Origin: Amaurobius ferox
Lineage: Eukaryota > Arthropoda > Arachnida > Araneae > Amaurobiidae
Assembly (NCBI GenBank): GCA_951213105.1
Contig: OX578146.1
Coordinates: 52,036,775 to 52,100,774 of the forward strand
Direction of reading: 5' to 3'
DNA: 64,000 nt
The notes beneath the pieces were generated by a model that saw only the letters and a list, made by a program, of their open reading frames with translations, was not told the DNA's origin and did no database searches. This document shows, piece after piece, positions 1 through 11,321 of this stretch; within the stretch, counting starts at the first letter, position 1; each line of letters opens with the position of its first letter. The translations under genes were made by a program, and so were the position numbers.

Positions 1-376
1 TACCCTAGTACGCGCACACACATACATACAAACACACACATACATACAAACACACACACATGCATACAGACAAACACACACACAAATACATACAGACAAA
101 CACACACAAATATACCCTAGCACACACACATATATACAAACACATACACATACATACAAACACACACATACACACATACAAACACACACACACATACATA
201 CAGACAAACATACACATACATACAGACAAATACACACAAATATACCCTAGCACACGCGCACACACACACACACACAGAGAGACACATACATACAAACAAA
301 TACACACACGTACACAAACAAACCATAGCACACTCATAAACATAACCTAGCACACACACACATAAACACACCATAG

Positions 377-414
<38 letters not shown>

Positions 415-480
415 CGCGTACACAAACATACCCTAGCACACACACACACATAAACACAACATAGCACACACTCACACACA
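1..480. repeat. CA-rich minisatellite with higher-order structure
   Basis: The stretch is almost pure (CA)n broken by ACATACATACAAACACACA blocks. A recurring interruptor (ACCCTAG or CATAG followed by CACACACA) appears near 114, 242, 346, 371, 429 and 460, so the array has a longer irregular period above the dinucleotide. A (GA)n run lies at 391-413. Long open frames here on both strands are cysteine/valine or threonine/histidine low-complexity translations and are not genes. Confidence 0.95.
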
Positions 481-1234
481 TCTATTTTTATGTAAGAAGA
501 TTGTTTGGAAATTTACTCCACAGACTTTGTGAACCCTTTAGTGCGAATTCACATAATGCATTTTCAGCTCTTCGAGAGCCTTTGATATTCAAAAAGGCCG
601 ATTTATTTGCAATGTTCTTATGTCAATGAGATAACATTTCGATTGATTCCTTTGTCGCTGTTTTAGAGATAGATCCACTTTCCTATTTCTTGAGAGTGTA
701 GTGAGTCGCCCTGTTGGGAAATTTTTATTGTGATTTTACGCACGCTAGCTTCTACTAACTTCGGATTGACTGGACTGCTTGTTATTCTGCTTTCTGATTG
801 GCTCTCTCTCAGGTAGATTCTTAATCCAGAACTTATATAAACCCCACTGTTTATCCTATTTATGCCCATTTTGGGTTTATTGATTTTCTAACACTAACGA
901 AGAAGATCCAGCGTATCTTTCAAACAGCTGTATGTTGAATTATTATATCGTTTTTGCTTAAAATTGTTTCTCAAGTTTTCCTTAATAATCAGATTAACTA
1001 AAATATGCATGTATATATATCGATGTATTTATAAATAAAAAAATAAATGTGAGAAGATTACCTACCGGATTCGGGTTAAAAATTGTTAGATGAACGATTT
1101 TGATCTTTCAGCTGATGTCTAGATGGAAACTCTGTGATAATATTTTTGATATCAAAGGAACCGAATTGCATGAAAATCGTTCAAAATCCTATTTCAACAT
1201 AAAATAACTAAAAAACTAATTCGAATTAAAAAAA
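481..1234. other. Unassigned AT-rich DNA with one shared repeat segment
   Basis: I see no convincing gene. About 1075-1180 (ending in the 'GGAAACTCTGTGATAATATTTT' region) recurs with changes at about 26030-26120, so at least this part is an interspersed repeat. A minus-strand TATATAAG motif sits near 833-841, and the sequence around it could be part of an old LTR or promoter, but nothing else supports that. Confidence 0.4.
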
Positions 1235-2412
1235 TCTGATGTGGGCAACATATGACTTTCCTTATGTAATGCAATGAATTTGCTACTTTTACAGTAAAAT
1301 AGATTATTCTTATAGCAGATATTTATATTATTTCCAAGATATTGAATTTTTGTCAATTAGTCGGCATTTTCATTCATTTAGCATCCTTTTCATCCATTTG
1401 TTGAGATTTTCGTTAATTGGGCGACATTTAAAAAGTCGCCAAGTTGACGGTATTCCGCCAAATTCGGCTCCAAAATCTCGCCAATCGTTATGGACGGAGA
1501 AATAAGTTATTCTTATAGCAAATAAAGGACTATTGGCGTTTAAATACGAAAGTGTTACTCAAAGTATCTTTTCTCATGAGTGGAACGAGCTAGATCCACG
1601 AAAATGATGTCACCAAATTTATTGCATGATATTACATATGAAAAGTGAACATGTTTCTCAACAGTTAATATTCTTTTTTTTAATTTATGAGATTTATTAA
1701 TAAATTTATTTAAAAAATGTGCAATATCTCTAGAACGGTTCATGCTAGCGTTCTAAAGTTTATGCCAATCGTTTTCTAAGGAAAAATTACATGAGAAATA
1801 TCTATTTGCGTAACTTCATTAAAGGTTTTAATTTTTTTCAAAATTTCACTCGAAAATTAGGGGGGGTCTGAACATTCGATTGTATTTAAAAACAATAGGC
1901 TTCCAGTATTCAGGGATTGTAATTTTGTGCCAAATTTCATTCGCATCGCTCCATTCGTTCGTGAGATATCGTCTCCACAAGTTCACTGACACACACACAC
2001 ACACACAGACATCACCTCAAAAATGTTCAATTCGGGATCAGGGATGCTTGAAACGTGCTCTCCCGTCGAAAATTCGAATTCGAATATTCGGTCCAGTCAC
2101 AATACTTTCCTTATACATTTTACTGTGTATATGCCGATCCGGTGGTCTAGCGGTCTGGCACATGCGTTTCCGTCTGATCGCTGGATTGCCGGGTTGCGGG
2201 TTCGAATCCCGCCAGCGGGCATGGATGTTGTCATGTCGAGGCCAAGTCAGACTTCCGCCCTTCGGGGAGCCTCTATAAAAGTGAAGCTGCAAATCTCCTC
2301 CCCTTCGCCATGGGATACCGTGGGGGGGGGGGGGGTCTTGCGGACGTGGTGCGTAGGCGCTCCTTCACCACGGGGGAATTAGTAACGAACGAACTATGTA
2401 TATAAGGAAAGT
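1235..2412 (-). mobile_element. Family A element copy 1, split by a SINE
   Basis: In this orientation a family A copy begins TCTGATGTGGGCA and ends with a hairpin (ACTTTCCTTATA ... TATAAGGAAAGT) against an A-run. The body carries degenerate ~22 bp TGGCGA-type repeats (about 1360-1480), the phrase CGAGAACGGTTCATG in decayed form, a short CA microsatellite (about 1988-2009) and the block TCGAATTCGA. Ten copies occur in the window. The SINE at 2133-2393 lies inside the terminal hairpin, so this element is older. No protein is encoded. The Helentron/HINE class is an inference from architecture. Confidence 0.85.
2133..2393 (+). mobile_element. tRNA-derived SINE (type 1) with target-site duplication
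   Basis: The 5' part has an A box (TGGTCTAGCGG, 2143-2153) and a perfect B box (GGTTCGAATCC, 2199-2209), the internal RNA polymerase III promoter. The body continues past the tRNA-like head with a G14 run (about 2322-2335) and ends in short AACG repeats. It is flanked by 10 bp direct repeats with one mismatch (CTGTGTATAT at 2123-2132, CTATGTATAT at 2394-2403). It interrupts the terminal hairpin of a family A element. The tRNA-like head has too long a stretch between the boxes and no folded acceptor stem, so it is not a functional tRNA gene. Confidence 0.85.
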
Positions 2413-2488
2413 AAAAACTTCATGAGTACTGTCGTACTAGGAGTCAAATATCGCGGCTATCCATAGCTTAGATTTTCTGCTATAGTCT

Positions 2489-2519
<31 letters not shown>

Positions 2520-3006
2520 ATTTCTTTTATTATGTAAGATTCTCAGCTATCTCTATTTTTATGGCGTTACAAATAATCTGTTTCATTTAATTTAATTTAT
2601 CAGCAAGCGGTGTCACTCACGTTCCACGAATCGAATAATTTAATATTTTATCGAAAGCAGTTATTGTCATTCAACACTTTCATCTCTATTATCGTCGAAC
2701 ATTCTTCAACTTATCGCACTTTTATCACATTCAGTTTTAGTTTCCCAGAAGACATTAATCGATGCCTTGTGTCAACATGCTCTGGCATGCCAACAACGAT
2801 TTGTTACCCTTTTACGGAATGCCAGAATCTTTTCCGCACGTCAGTACTTTTATTTTTGGGATATACATTGAACACATTCTCTGGATTTTTGATGTCAGAC
2901 ATCTCACACAGGAAGCGTCTCTTTAGTCGAAAACACGAATTCGAATTTTTGACCTTGTGGTCATCATACTTTATATAAATTATGAAGTTGGTAGGGAAAG
3001 TAAAAA
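2413..3006. other. Unassigned DNA with a degenerate family A end
   Basis: A (CA)n tract lies at about 2491-2510. About 2880-2998 (TCGAAAACACGAATTCGAAT then a damaged hairpin ending GGGAAAGT) looks like the decayed 3' end of an A/B-type element immediately upstream of the next element. The middle, including a 122-codon open frame from 2610, has no feature I recognise. Confidence 0.45.
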
Positions 3007-3654
3007 TCTGATGTGGTCAGCGCATGACTTTCCCTGCACACTCAAATTAATTTTCTCTTTAATTTCTTTAATTAATTAAATTGAGTTTAATTGCACAAAA
3101 TAACATAGCTATTTGAAATGATACTGAATTTTCACTTTTAATACAATTATCGTTTTTGTTTAGTAATTGTTCTTATTTTCAAAGACAGCTAAGCTAAATT
3201 TCGAAAAAACTAAAATATCTCAAGATCCGCTAGGCCTATAGAGTAATGGGGTTGGTCTTATTCTTCTCATGATCCAAAATTATGTATAAAACAAGCATTT
3301 AATGAATACATTTGTACATATGTAGTCTTTTGTTTTAGATTTTAACTATTTTTGCGGGGTACTTCGTATAAAGAATAGGGTTTTTTTCCCCGAATCGTAC
3401 CAAAATCTAATCGGCACCACGATAACCTACAAGTGATTTATTTACCGGATTTTGTAAAATGTGGTCAGTTAGTGTTTTAGCTAGAATGGATACTTGGGGC
3501 TTTTGCTGGCCATTTCGCAAAAGAAGACAGATTCCTTTATCTCGAATCATACCAAGGTCTAATCACCTGCAGAGTAAATCACAAGTGACCTACCTAGAAA
3601 ATATTATGAAATTTGGTCAAATAGCTTTTGAATTAGAGTGAATACATACATTGC

Positions 3655-3950
3655 ATGGACACGCACACACACACGCACAGACAGACACACACATACATAC
3701 ACACACGTATAAACACACACACGCACACACGTATAAACAGACACACACACAGACACAAACACACACACAGGCATACATACACACACGTACAAACAAACAC
3801 GCGCATAAACAGACAACACACATAAACAGACACAAACACACACACACACACACATGCACACACACACGCACATACGCATAAACAGACACACACATAAACA
3901 GACACACACACAAACCCAAAACACATATGTATAAATACACACACAGATGT
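3655..3950. repeat. CA-rich microsatellite inside family B
   Basis: This is an expanded and diversified version of the short CA/CAGA tract found at the same place in other B copies. Sub-blocks such as GTATAAACACACACACGC and CATAAACAGACACA are reiterated. The three overlapping open frames on the minus strand here are low-complexity artefacts. Confidence 0.9.
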
Positions 3951-3970
3951 CACGCTAAAAATGGATTTTT

Positions 3971-4101
3971 ACTTTCCTTATATACATAATGTGTAAGAAA
4001 ATTATTGTGACGGAGTCGAAAATTCGAATTCGAGTTTTCGACGGGAGAGCACGTTTCAAGCATCCCTGCTCACGAATCTAACTTTTTTTTGTGATGTCTG
4101 T

Positions 4102-4134
<33 letters not shown>

Positions 4135-4140
4135 AAAATA

Positions 4141-4171
<31 letters not shown>

Positions 4172-4930
4172 CAGTGAGTTCAGTGAGTCTATGGAGACGA
4201 TATATCACGAACGAATGGAGCTGATTCGAATGAAATTTGGTACAAAAATCACAATCCGTGAATACTGGAAGCCTATTGTCTTTAAACATAATCGAATCTT
4301 CAGAACCCCCCTAAATTTTCGAGTGAAATTTTGAAAAAATCATCAAAAAATCAAAGCCTTTAATAAAGTTACTCAAATAGACATTTCTTATATAATTTTT
4401 TCTTAGAAAACGATTGACATAAATTTTAGAATGCTAGCGTGAACCGTTCTTGAGATATTGCACATTTTTCAAATAAACAAATAAATTTATCAAAAATCCC
4501 ATATATTAAAAAAATAATATTCACTGTTAAGAAATAGGTTCTCTTTCATATGTAATATCATGTGATAAATTTGGTAACATTATTCTCGTGGGTCTAACTT
4601 GTTCCATTCACAAGAAAAGATACTTTGAGTAATACTTTTGTATTTGAACGCCAATAGTCATTTATCCGCTGTAAGAATGACTTATTCTCCGTCCATAACG
4701 CTTGGCGAAATTTTGGCGACAAATTTCAAGGAATGTCGCCAACTTAACGAAAATCTCGCCAAATGGATAAAAATGACGCTAAATCAATGAAAATTGAATG
4801 AACTCATTGAAAAAAAATCAATATCTTGGAAAGAATATAAGTATCTACTATAAGAATAACATTTTTTTGACTGTAAAAGTAGTAAATTCTTTGCATTATA
4901 TAAGGAAAGTCATGTGCTGCCCACATTGGA
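3971..4930 (+). mobile_element. Family A element copy 2 (nested in B)
   Basis: The element begins with the terminal hairpin ACTTTCCTTATA..., then GTCGAAAATTCGAATTCGAG, a TG microsatellite (about 4099-4172, twice interrupted), the core GATTCGAATGAAATTTGGTA (about 4223-4242), the degenerate TGGCGA module (about 4703-4790), and ends GTCATGTGCTGCCCACATTGGA. It lies between T-runs inside a family B element, with no duplication beyond shared T residues. Confidence 0.88.
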
Positions 4931-5030
4931 TTTTTTGTGTTCTAGAGGCTGTAAAATATGTAGATCCGTCGAAACTCGAATTGCGACTTTCGACGCGATT
5001 TCAATAAATTACCACGTACTATAGAGAAAT

Positions 5031-5509
5031 TAAAAAAGTATAATAATAATACTGCATTGAACGATGCTAAATGCCACAATGCAAACCATTATGACTTTTA
5101 TTAATAGCTTCATACCGCTCGCTCACAGCCTTTATAGATATTGGGCACTGTAAATATTTTCTTAAGGCGGTTTATTACAACCCACCAACAAATCATCAAA
5201 CCTAGTAAAAATCAGATAAAATATATAGGATTTAACTTCTCCACATACTTCATTTTTGCCACATTATATTTCATTTTGTTACATTACTACTTTGACTCTA
5301 TATAGTAGCAAAACCTAAACCCTTCTTCGAAATAGACTGCATGTCATTTAGTCGATTCCATGACTCTATGTGGATGGAAACTATTGTTAAAAACCTAGTA
5401 AATATAAATAGTTATAAAAGTTTATTTTCTATATTTTACTTACTTCAAATTTATCAGCACACTTAATAAATCACTTAAGCACACTTAATCAGCACACTTA
5501 ATAAAAAAA
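5031..5509. other. Unassigned AT-rich DNA
   Basis: No open frame, repeat family or motif recognised, apart from a short local duplication of 'CACACTTAAT' with variants near 5457-5502 just before the next family A element. Confidence 0.4.
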
Positions 5510-6031
5510 TCTGATGTGGGCAACACATCACTTTCCTTATATAATGCAATGAATTTACTACTTTTACAGTTAAAAAAAATGTTATTCTTATAGTAGATAC
5601 TTATATTCTATCCAAGATATTGAATTTTTTCCAATGAGTCGTCATTTTAATTGATTTAGCGTCATTTTTATCAATTTGGCGAGATTTTTGTTAGTTTGGC
5701 AACAATTACAAATGTCGCCAAGTTGACGACATTCCGCCAAATTTGTCGCCAAAATTTCGCCAAGCGTTATGGACTGAGAAATAAATTATTCTTACAGCTG
5801 AAAGTGACTATTGGCGTTCAAATACAAAAGTATTACTCAAAATATTTTTTTTCATGAATGGAACGAGCTAGATCATCCACGAGAATGATGTCACCAAATT
5901 TATCGCATGGTATTACATATGAAAAGTGAACATGTTTCTCAATAAGGAATATTTTTTTTCTTATTTTATATAAATTTTTGATAATTTTTTTGAAAAATGT
6001 GCAAAATCTCGAGAACGGTTCATATTAATCA

Positions 6032-7846
6032 TCATATTTGGAACGACAGCCCAGGATGAGCCATGGCCTTCAGCTGAAGATTCCTCCAGGACTGTCTATT
6101 TCTAGACCTGGTCTGCCTGTCTCTTGCTTCAATCACTCTAAAATCTGAATCAACTGAGTCAAGCCATCTCAGCTTTAGTCTTCCTCTTTTTCTATTAGTA
6201 AAGGGCCTTGCAGGAAACATCTTTTTTACCGGATCCCTTTCATCCATTCTAGCAATATGAGAGGCCCAGTTCATTCGCTTAATTTTAAAATATTTAATAA
6301 TATCGGGTTCCTTAAAATATCTATAAATCCCTGAATTAAAATGCCTCCGCCACAGGCCATTCTCCTTTACTCCACCAAGGATGTCTCTGAGAACCCTACG
6401 CTCAAAAACAGCAACTCTACCCTCTCCATTTTTAGTTAAAGAACATGTTTCCGAACCATACATTAGGATTGGCCTAATGATAGTTTTGTAGATAAGGAAC
6501 TTTGTTTTTCTAGGGAGAAAACAAGACCTCAAAACAGGGTGAAGTCCAAAACATGCCTTGTTGGCCAGTGAAATACGATTTTGAACTTCAGGGATAATAT
6601 AATTTTTTGCATTAACAAAAGATCCCAAGTATTTAAAACCATAAACAGTTTCAAACTCATATGGGCCAATTTTCAGTAAGTTGGCCGTATCACCAGTTGG
6701 TGTTTTCTGTACTGGCATATATTTGGGTTTAGAAACATTTACAATCAATCCCATTCGATTTGCAGCTACGTCCAAGGAGGAAAATGCTTCTCTCAAGGCC
6801 GGAACACTCCTAGCAACTATATCGATATCATCAACATGAGCTAGGAGCTGCACAGACCTGTGTATGATGTTTCCCCGTACATCAATTTTTGAATCTCGTA
6901 CAGTCTTCTCCAGTGCGATGTTAAAGAGAATGCACGAGAGAGAGTCCCCCTGTTGTACACCATTATTGACACTTAGGCTCTCGGAAAGGACGCCCAAAAA
7001 TTTGATTTTACATTTGATGTCATGCAATGGACACATCACAAGTTTAATCAGTTTAGCAGGAATATTAAATTCATACATTGCATCCATTAAATGCTTCCTA
7101 CTCACGCTGTCAAATGCAGCCGTAAAGTCAATAAACAAATGGTGAGTGTCAATACCATATTCAATTGATTTTTGCAAACTCTGACGCAAACAGAAAATTT
7201 GATCAATAGTGGATTTTCCTCCTCTAAATCCACATTGATAGCTACCTATCTCAGAATCAACAAACGGCCTGAGTCTCTGACACAGAATAGTGGAGAGGAT
7301 TTTATAACATGTGCACAGAAGGGTAAAACCCCTATAATTGGAACAGATCATTGGGTCTTCCCTCTTAAGTATGGGGCATAAAATACCAATACTCCACTGC
7401 AATGGCAGCTTCTCCGAGTTCCAAATAATCAAAATAAGTCTATGCAAGTGCTCAAGCAGTCGGGGACTTCCAGTCTTAAGCAACTCTGCAGAGATGAGAT
7501 CATGCCCAGGCGACTTATTGTTTTTGAGCCTTTTGATTGCCGACTCAACTTCATCTCTATCAGGAGGAGGTATCAGTTCATCATAAGAGATGCCTAGGAC
7601 GCTATGGCAAAGGTCGTCATGATTATTCTCTGAATTCAGAAGTTCGTCAAAATGCTCTACCCATCTATTGAGAGCATCCCGTCTGCAAGCTAAAATTACT
7701 CCCTGTTTGTTTTTACAGAGGGTAGAGCGTGGTTTAAAGTCGGAACGACTACGATTAATTTTCCGGTAGAATGCTCTGCATTCGTTTACAGATTTAAGAT
7801 GTTCGATATCTCTCAAAGTCTCTTCCTTAAAAGTTTCCTCTTTCAT
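6032..7846 (-). pseudogene. LINE reverse transcriptase domain
   Basis: A 604-residue uninterrupted frame with fingers/palm motifs in order: SPGHDLISAELL (about 112-123), GFRGGKSTIDQ (about 206-216), FIDFTAAFDS with catalytic D240, GVQQGDSLS (about 296-304), and the active site at 336-340 where the usual Y-A-D-D reads H-V-D-D. Both aspartates (D339, D340) remain. The C-terminal tail (YGSETCSLTKN, then RMNWASHIARMD and KRGRLKLRWLDSV) is the thumb/tail of RTE-type elements. The frame's first methionine is not a natural start, because the polyprotein would continue from the upstream endonuclease, from which it is separated by frameshifts. Confidence 0.9.
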
Positions 7847-8639
7847 CTATGGAGTTTCTTTTCCTCTTTCCTGGCCCTTCTATATTCCACATAATTATGT
7901 CTGGTATGAACCTGCAGCATTTTTTTTATATGCCAGGTTTTTCTTGTTAGTAAGTTCAGCACATTCTTCATCAAACCAGTCTTTATCTTTACTGCGAACA
8001 GTATTGCCAATAGTAGCTTTAGCAGCGAGGCAAATACTTTCCCTAATTTGAAGCCAACGTTTCTCCAGGGAATCACAGTCATTTAGCTTCACTAACTGAT
8101 TTTCCAAACAGTCAGTATGCTCCTTAAATTCCATTGATCTTCAGCTTTTTACAGTCAAATGTTTTCAATGGCACTACTCTTTCTTTCATGGCATCAGAAA
8201 GCCGTCCTCTAAGTTTAGCAATAACCAAATAGTGATCTGAATCAATATTTGCACCTCTATAAGTTCTAACATCAATCAAGTTCGAGCAGTGCCTTGCATC
8301 AATTAATACATTATCAATTTGATTTGAATACAGCCCACTTGGCGCCCTCCATGTTTCTTTATGAATTCTTTTATAACAAAACAAGGTGCTCACAACCAAC
8401 ATACCATGCGATGCAGCAAAATCAACGAGTCTACAACCATTATCGTTTGACACATCATGGAGGCTATGTCTACCAAGAACTGTCTGGTATTCAGACTCTC
8501 TCCCAACTTTAGCGTTGAGGTCCCCAATAACAATTTTCACGCCGTTTCCTGGACAACTATAATATAGTCTGGATAGACTTTCATAGAATGTTTCCTTTTC
8601 CTCATCTGATTTTTCCTCAGTGGGCGCATGAGAACACAA
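7843..8639 (-). pseudogene. LINE endonuclease end and linker, frameshifted
   Basis: The frame at 8124-8639 carries apurinic-like endonuclease motifs: HAPTEEKSDEEKETF, GDLNAKVG, NQIDNVLID, and the SDHYLV block with its D and H. The family's N-terminal active-site segment is missing through truncation. The reading continues in a second frame (7895-8134, EFKEHTDCLENQLVKL through SKDKDWFDEECAELTNKK) and then a third (7843-7925, VEYRRARKEEKKLHR) before the RT frame. That implies at least three indels, one next to the homopolymer at about 7919-7926. Confidence 0.85.
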
Positions 8640-9227
8640 AAAAGTGTAATTAAAATTTAAAAAAAAATTTTGATTTTAATTTTAATTAACGGTTCATATT
8701 AGCGTTCTAAAATTTATCTCAATCGTTTTCTAATGAAAAATTACATAAGAAATGTCTATTTGCGTAACTTTATTAGCGGTTTTGATTTTTTGACGATTTT
8801 TTCAAAATTTCACTTGAAAATTTAGGAGGGTTCTGAACATTCGATTGCGTATAAAAACAATAGGCTTCCAGTGTTTACGGATTGTGATTTTTGTATCAAA
8901 TTTCGTTCGAATCGGTCCATTCGTTCGTCAGTTATCGCCTCCACAGGCTCACTGACACACACACACACACACATACTTTCACACACACACATACTTTCAC
9001 ACACACACACACACACACATACTTTCACACACACACACATACTTTCACACACACACACATACTTTCACACACACATACTTTCACACACACACACACAGAT
9101 ATCACTTAAATGTTTGATTCGTGATCAGGGATGCTTGAAACCTGCTCTCCCGTCGAAAACTCGAATTCGAATTTTCGATCCCGTCACAATACTTTCCTTA
9201 TACACTATGTATATAAGGAAAGTAAAA

Positions 9228-10084
9228 ATAGGTTTTTCTTATAGTAGATACTTATATTCTTTCCAAGATATCAAATTTTCTTTCATTAGTCGTCATTTTT
9301 ATTGATTTAGCGTCATTTTTATCAATTTGGCGAGATTTTCGTTCATTTGGCAACAATTAAAAATATCGCCAAGTTGGCGACATTTCGCTGAATTCTTCGC
9401 CAAAATCTCGTCAAGCGTTATTGACTGAGAAATAAGTTATTCTTATAATAGATAAATGACTATTGGCATTCAAATACAAAAGTATTACTCAAGGTATCTT
9501 TTCTCATGAATGGAACGGGCTAGATCCACGAGAATGGTGTCACCAGATTTATTGCATTATATTACATATGAAATGTAAACATGTTTCTTAACAGTTAATA
9601 TTTTTTTTTTCTTTTATGGGATTTTTTGATAAATTTATTTGAAACATGTGCAATATCTCGAGAACGGTTCATGCTAGCATTTTAAAGTTTATGTCAATCG
9701 TTTTCAATGGGAAACTTATATAAGAAATGTCTATTTGCGTAACTTTATAAAAGGTTTTGATTTCTTGATGATTTTTTTAAAATTTCACTCGAAAATTTAG
9801 GGGGTTCTGAACATTCCATTACGTTTTAAAACAATAGGCTTCCAATATTCACGGATAGTGATATTTGTACCAAATTTCATTCAAATCGCATCATTTTTTG
9901 TGAGATATCGTCTCCACAGACTCACTGACACACACACGCACACACAGAGAGAGAGACATCAACTCAAAAATGTTCGAATCGTGATCAGGGAAGGTTGAAA
10001 CGTGCTCTCCCGTCGAAAATTCGAATTCGAATTTCCGACCCAGTCACAATACTTTCCTTATACATTATGTATGTAAGGAAAGTA
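9228..10084 (-). mobile_element. Family A element copy 4, truncated at its start
   Basis: Directly follows copy 3 but lacks roughly the first 90 bases, starting at TAGGTTTTTCTTATAG. It retains the TGGCGA module, CGAGAACGGTTCATG (about 9659-9673), a short CA/GA tract (about 9928-9955) and the terminal hairpin. The truncation at the junction may reflect read-through or template switching between tandem copies. Confidence 0.85.
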
Positions 10085-10090
10085 AACGAT

Positions 10091-10875
10091 TCTGATGTGG
10101 ACAGCACATGACTCTTCCCTACAAACTTAAATTAATCTTCTCTTTATTTCTTTAATAATTCGTTAAATTGAATTTTATTGCGCAAAATAACACGGAATTT
10201 GCATTTTTAATTCTAATTCGTTTTCATTTGCTGCCTGGACATATTTTCAAAGGTGGCGTAGCAAAAACGCGAAAACAATTAAATATCTCGAGAACGGTTA
10301 TTCCCAGAGTAATGGGATCGATCTTACTATTTTATTCGCCAAAATTTACGCAATAAAATGTATTTAATTGATACATTTGAACATGTGTAGTTTTTATTTT
10401 AGATATTGATGATTTTTGAGGGCCATTTCGTACAAAAAAAGCATGTTTTTTTTTTCCAATCATACCAAAATCTAATTAGCACAAAGTGCTAATCCCACAG
10501 GTGACTTATCTACAAAATTTCGTGAAATTTGGTCAATTAGTTTTCAGCTAGAGTGGATGTATGCGATTTTGCGGGCCATTTAGCAAAGGGAAAAAAATGC
10601 AGATTCTTTTATTCCGAATCATAACAAAATTTAATCAGCACCAGGGTCACCCACAAGTAACTTATCTATAAAATTTTATGAAATTTTATCAATTAGTTTT
10701 TGAGTTAGAGTGGATGCATATATTGCACAGACAGACAGACACACACACGCCACGCTAAAAATAGTTTTCCGTGCTCTTGAGATCCAAAAGTGTAGATCCG
10801 TCGAAAATTCCAGTTGCGATTTTCGACAAGATTCCAATACTTTTCCTATACATTACCATGTTCTGCAGGGAAAGT
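10091..10875 (-). mobile_element. Family B element copy 2
   Basis: A complete B element, TCTGATGTGGACAGCACATG to GCAGGGAAAGT, head-to-tail with the preceding A copies. Its microsatellite is nearly absent (a short CAGACAGACACACACA tract near 10728-10748), so it serves as the uninterrupted reference for the split B copy at 3007-5030. It contains two tandem versions of the core module (about 10500-10560 and 10660-10720). Confidence 0.85.
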
Positions 10876-10984
10876 AAAACTAATTCAATGAATGAGGGAA
10901 AAAATTCTAAAATCAACCTTTTAAGAGCCGTAGTCTGTTTTAAAGTAGTATATTGCTTATTTCTAATTTGTTAATGTTAAATGT

Positions 10985-11321
10985 ACTCCAATTTTTTATA
11001 AAACTTTTCTGCTAATTAATTGCAATAACCCTGTAATATTTTACTTTGTGAATCTCTATTCATGTGTGTTTATCGTGACTCAATTATTAATTTTGACGCC
11101 GCGCAAATTCTTAGTTTTTCATGGCGTCTCATTTCTGACTCTGTGCGTTAAAATCTTGTCTGAAAATCTGGATGTTTCTTTCACCTTTTTCTCGTTTTAG
11201 TGCCACTTAAAAATGTTTGGCTTGTGTATTTCTGGATTGTAGTTATACATGAGTTATACTTTTATTTGGTAATTTAACGATTTTATTTTGTCTCTGATAA
11301 TCCGGCCATTCATATGGAAAT
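10985..11321. repeat. Family H repeat, left part (target of the C array)
   Basis: ATTGCAATAACCCTGTAATA through GGCCATTCATATGGAAAT is repeated nearly identically at about 21966-22278. There it continues without a break into TTTTGTTTCGTAG... Here continuity is lost at 11321, where the family C array starts. The continuation appears only at 20578. Confidence 0.85.

Larger units (their letters stand above)
3007..5030 (-). mobile_element. Family B element copy 1, split by family A copy 2
   Basis: This B element reads TCTGATGTGGTCAG..., passes a large CA microsatellite (about 3657-3945) and the phrase TGTCACGCTAAAAATGG, and is then interrupted by a whole family A element (about 3971-4930). The missing end resumes at about 4937 with GTGTTCTAGAGG and the block TAGATCCGTCGAAA. 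An uninterrupted B copy at 10091-10875 shows these two pieces are normally adjacent. Only the nested element explains the gap. Confidence 0.85.
6028..8687 (-). mobile_element. RTE-like non-LTR retrotransposon, 5'-truncated
   Basis: A 2,660 bp insertion flanked by identical 14 bp target-site duplications (AACGGTTCATATTA at 6014-6027 and 8688-8701). On the minus strand it encodes the C-terminal part of an AP-type endonuclease followed by a reverse transcriptase. The RT stop codon is only a few bases from the 3' end, which finishes in ATGATGAT. A minimal 3' UTR and short tandem tail are typical of the RTE clade. The 5' end is cut within the endonuclease and carries about 45 bp of AT-rich sequence of unclear origin. 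Several frameshifts make it inactive. Confidence 0.92.
5510..9223 (-). mobile_element. Family A element copy 3, split by a LINE
   Basis: The A element runs 5510-6027 and resumes at 8688-9223. The two halves join exactly when the LINE and one copy of its 14 bp target duplication are removed. The CA tract at about 8950-9095 is organised as (CA)n interleaved with ATACTTTCA units. The 3' hairpin ends at 9223 and abuts another A copy. Confidence 0.88.

Noticed and set aside
5..479. Long open frames rich in Cys/Val or Thr/His
   Set aside because: Direct translations of CA microsatellite sequence, overlapping in several frames on both strands.
1..480. Telomeric repeat because of recurring CCCTAG
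   Set aside because: No TTAGG or TTAGGG arrays; the phrase is an irregular interruption of CA repeats.
2137..2222. tRNA gene
   Set aside because: A and B boxes are present, but the sequence is inside a SINE with target duplications and does not fold into an intact acceptor stem.
1235..2412. Family A as an LTR or DNA transposon with TIRs
   Set aside because: Ends are not LTR-like (no TG...CA, primer site or polypurine tract), and the terminal sequences are only partly inverted; insertion sites lack target duplication.
3604..3953. Three overlapping 106-112 codon frames
   Set aside because: Same cause: the microsatellite within family B read in three phases.
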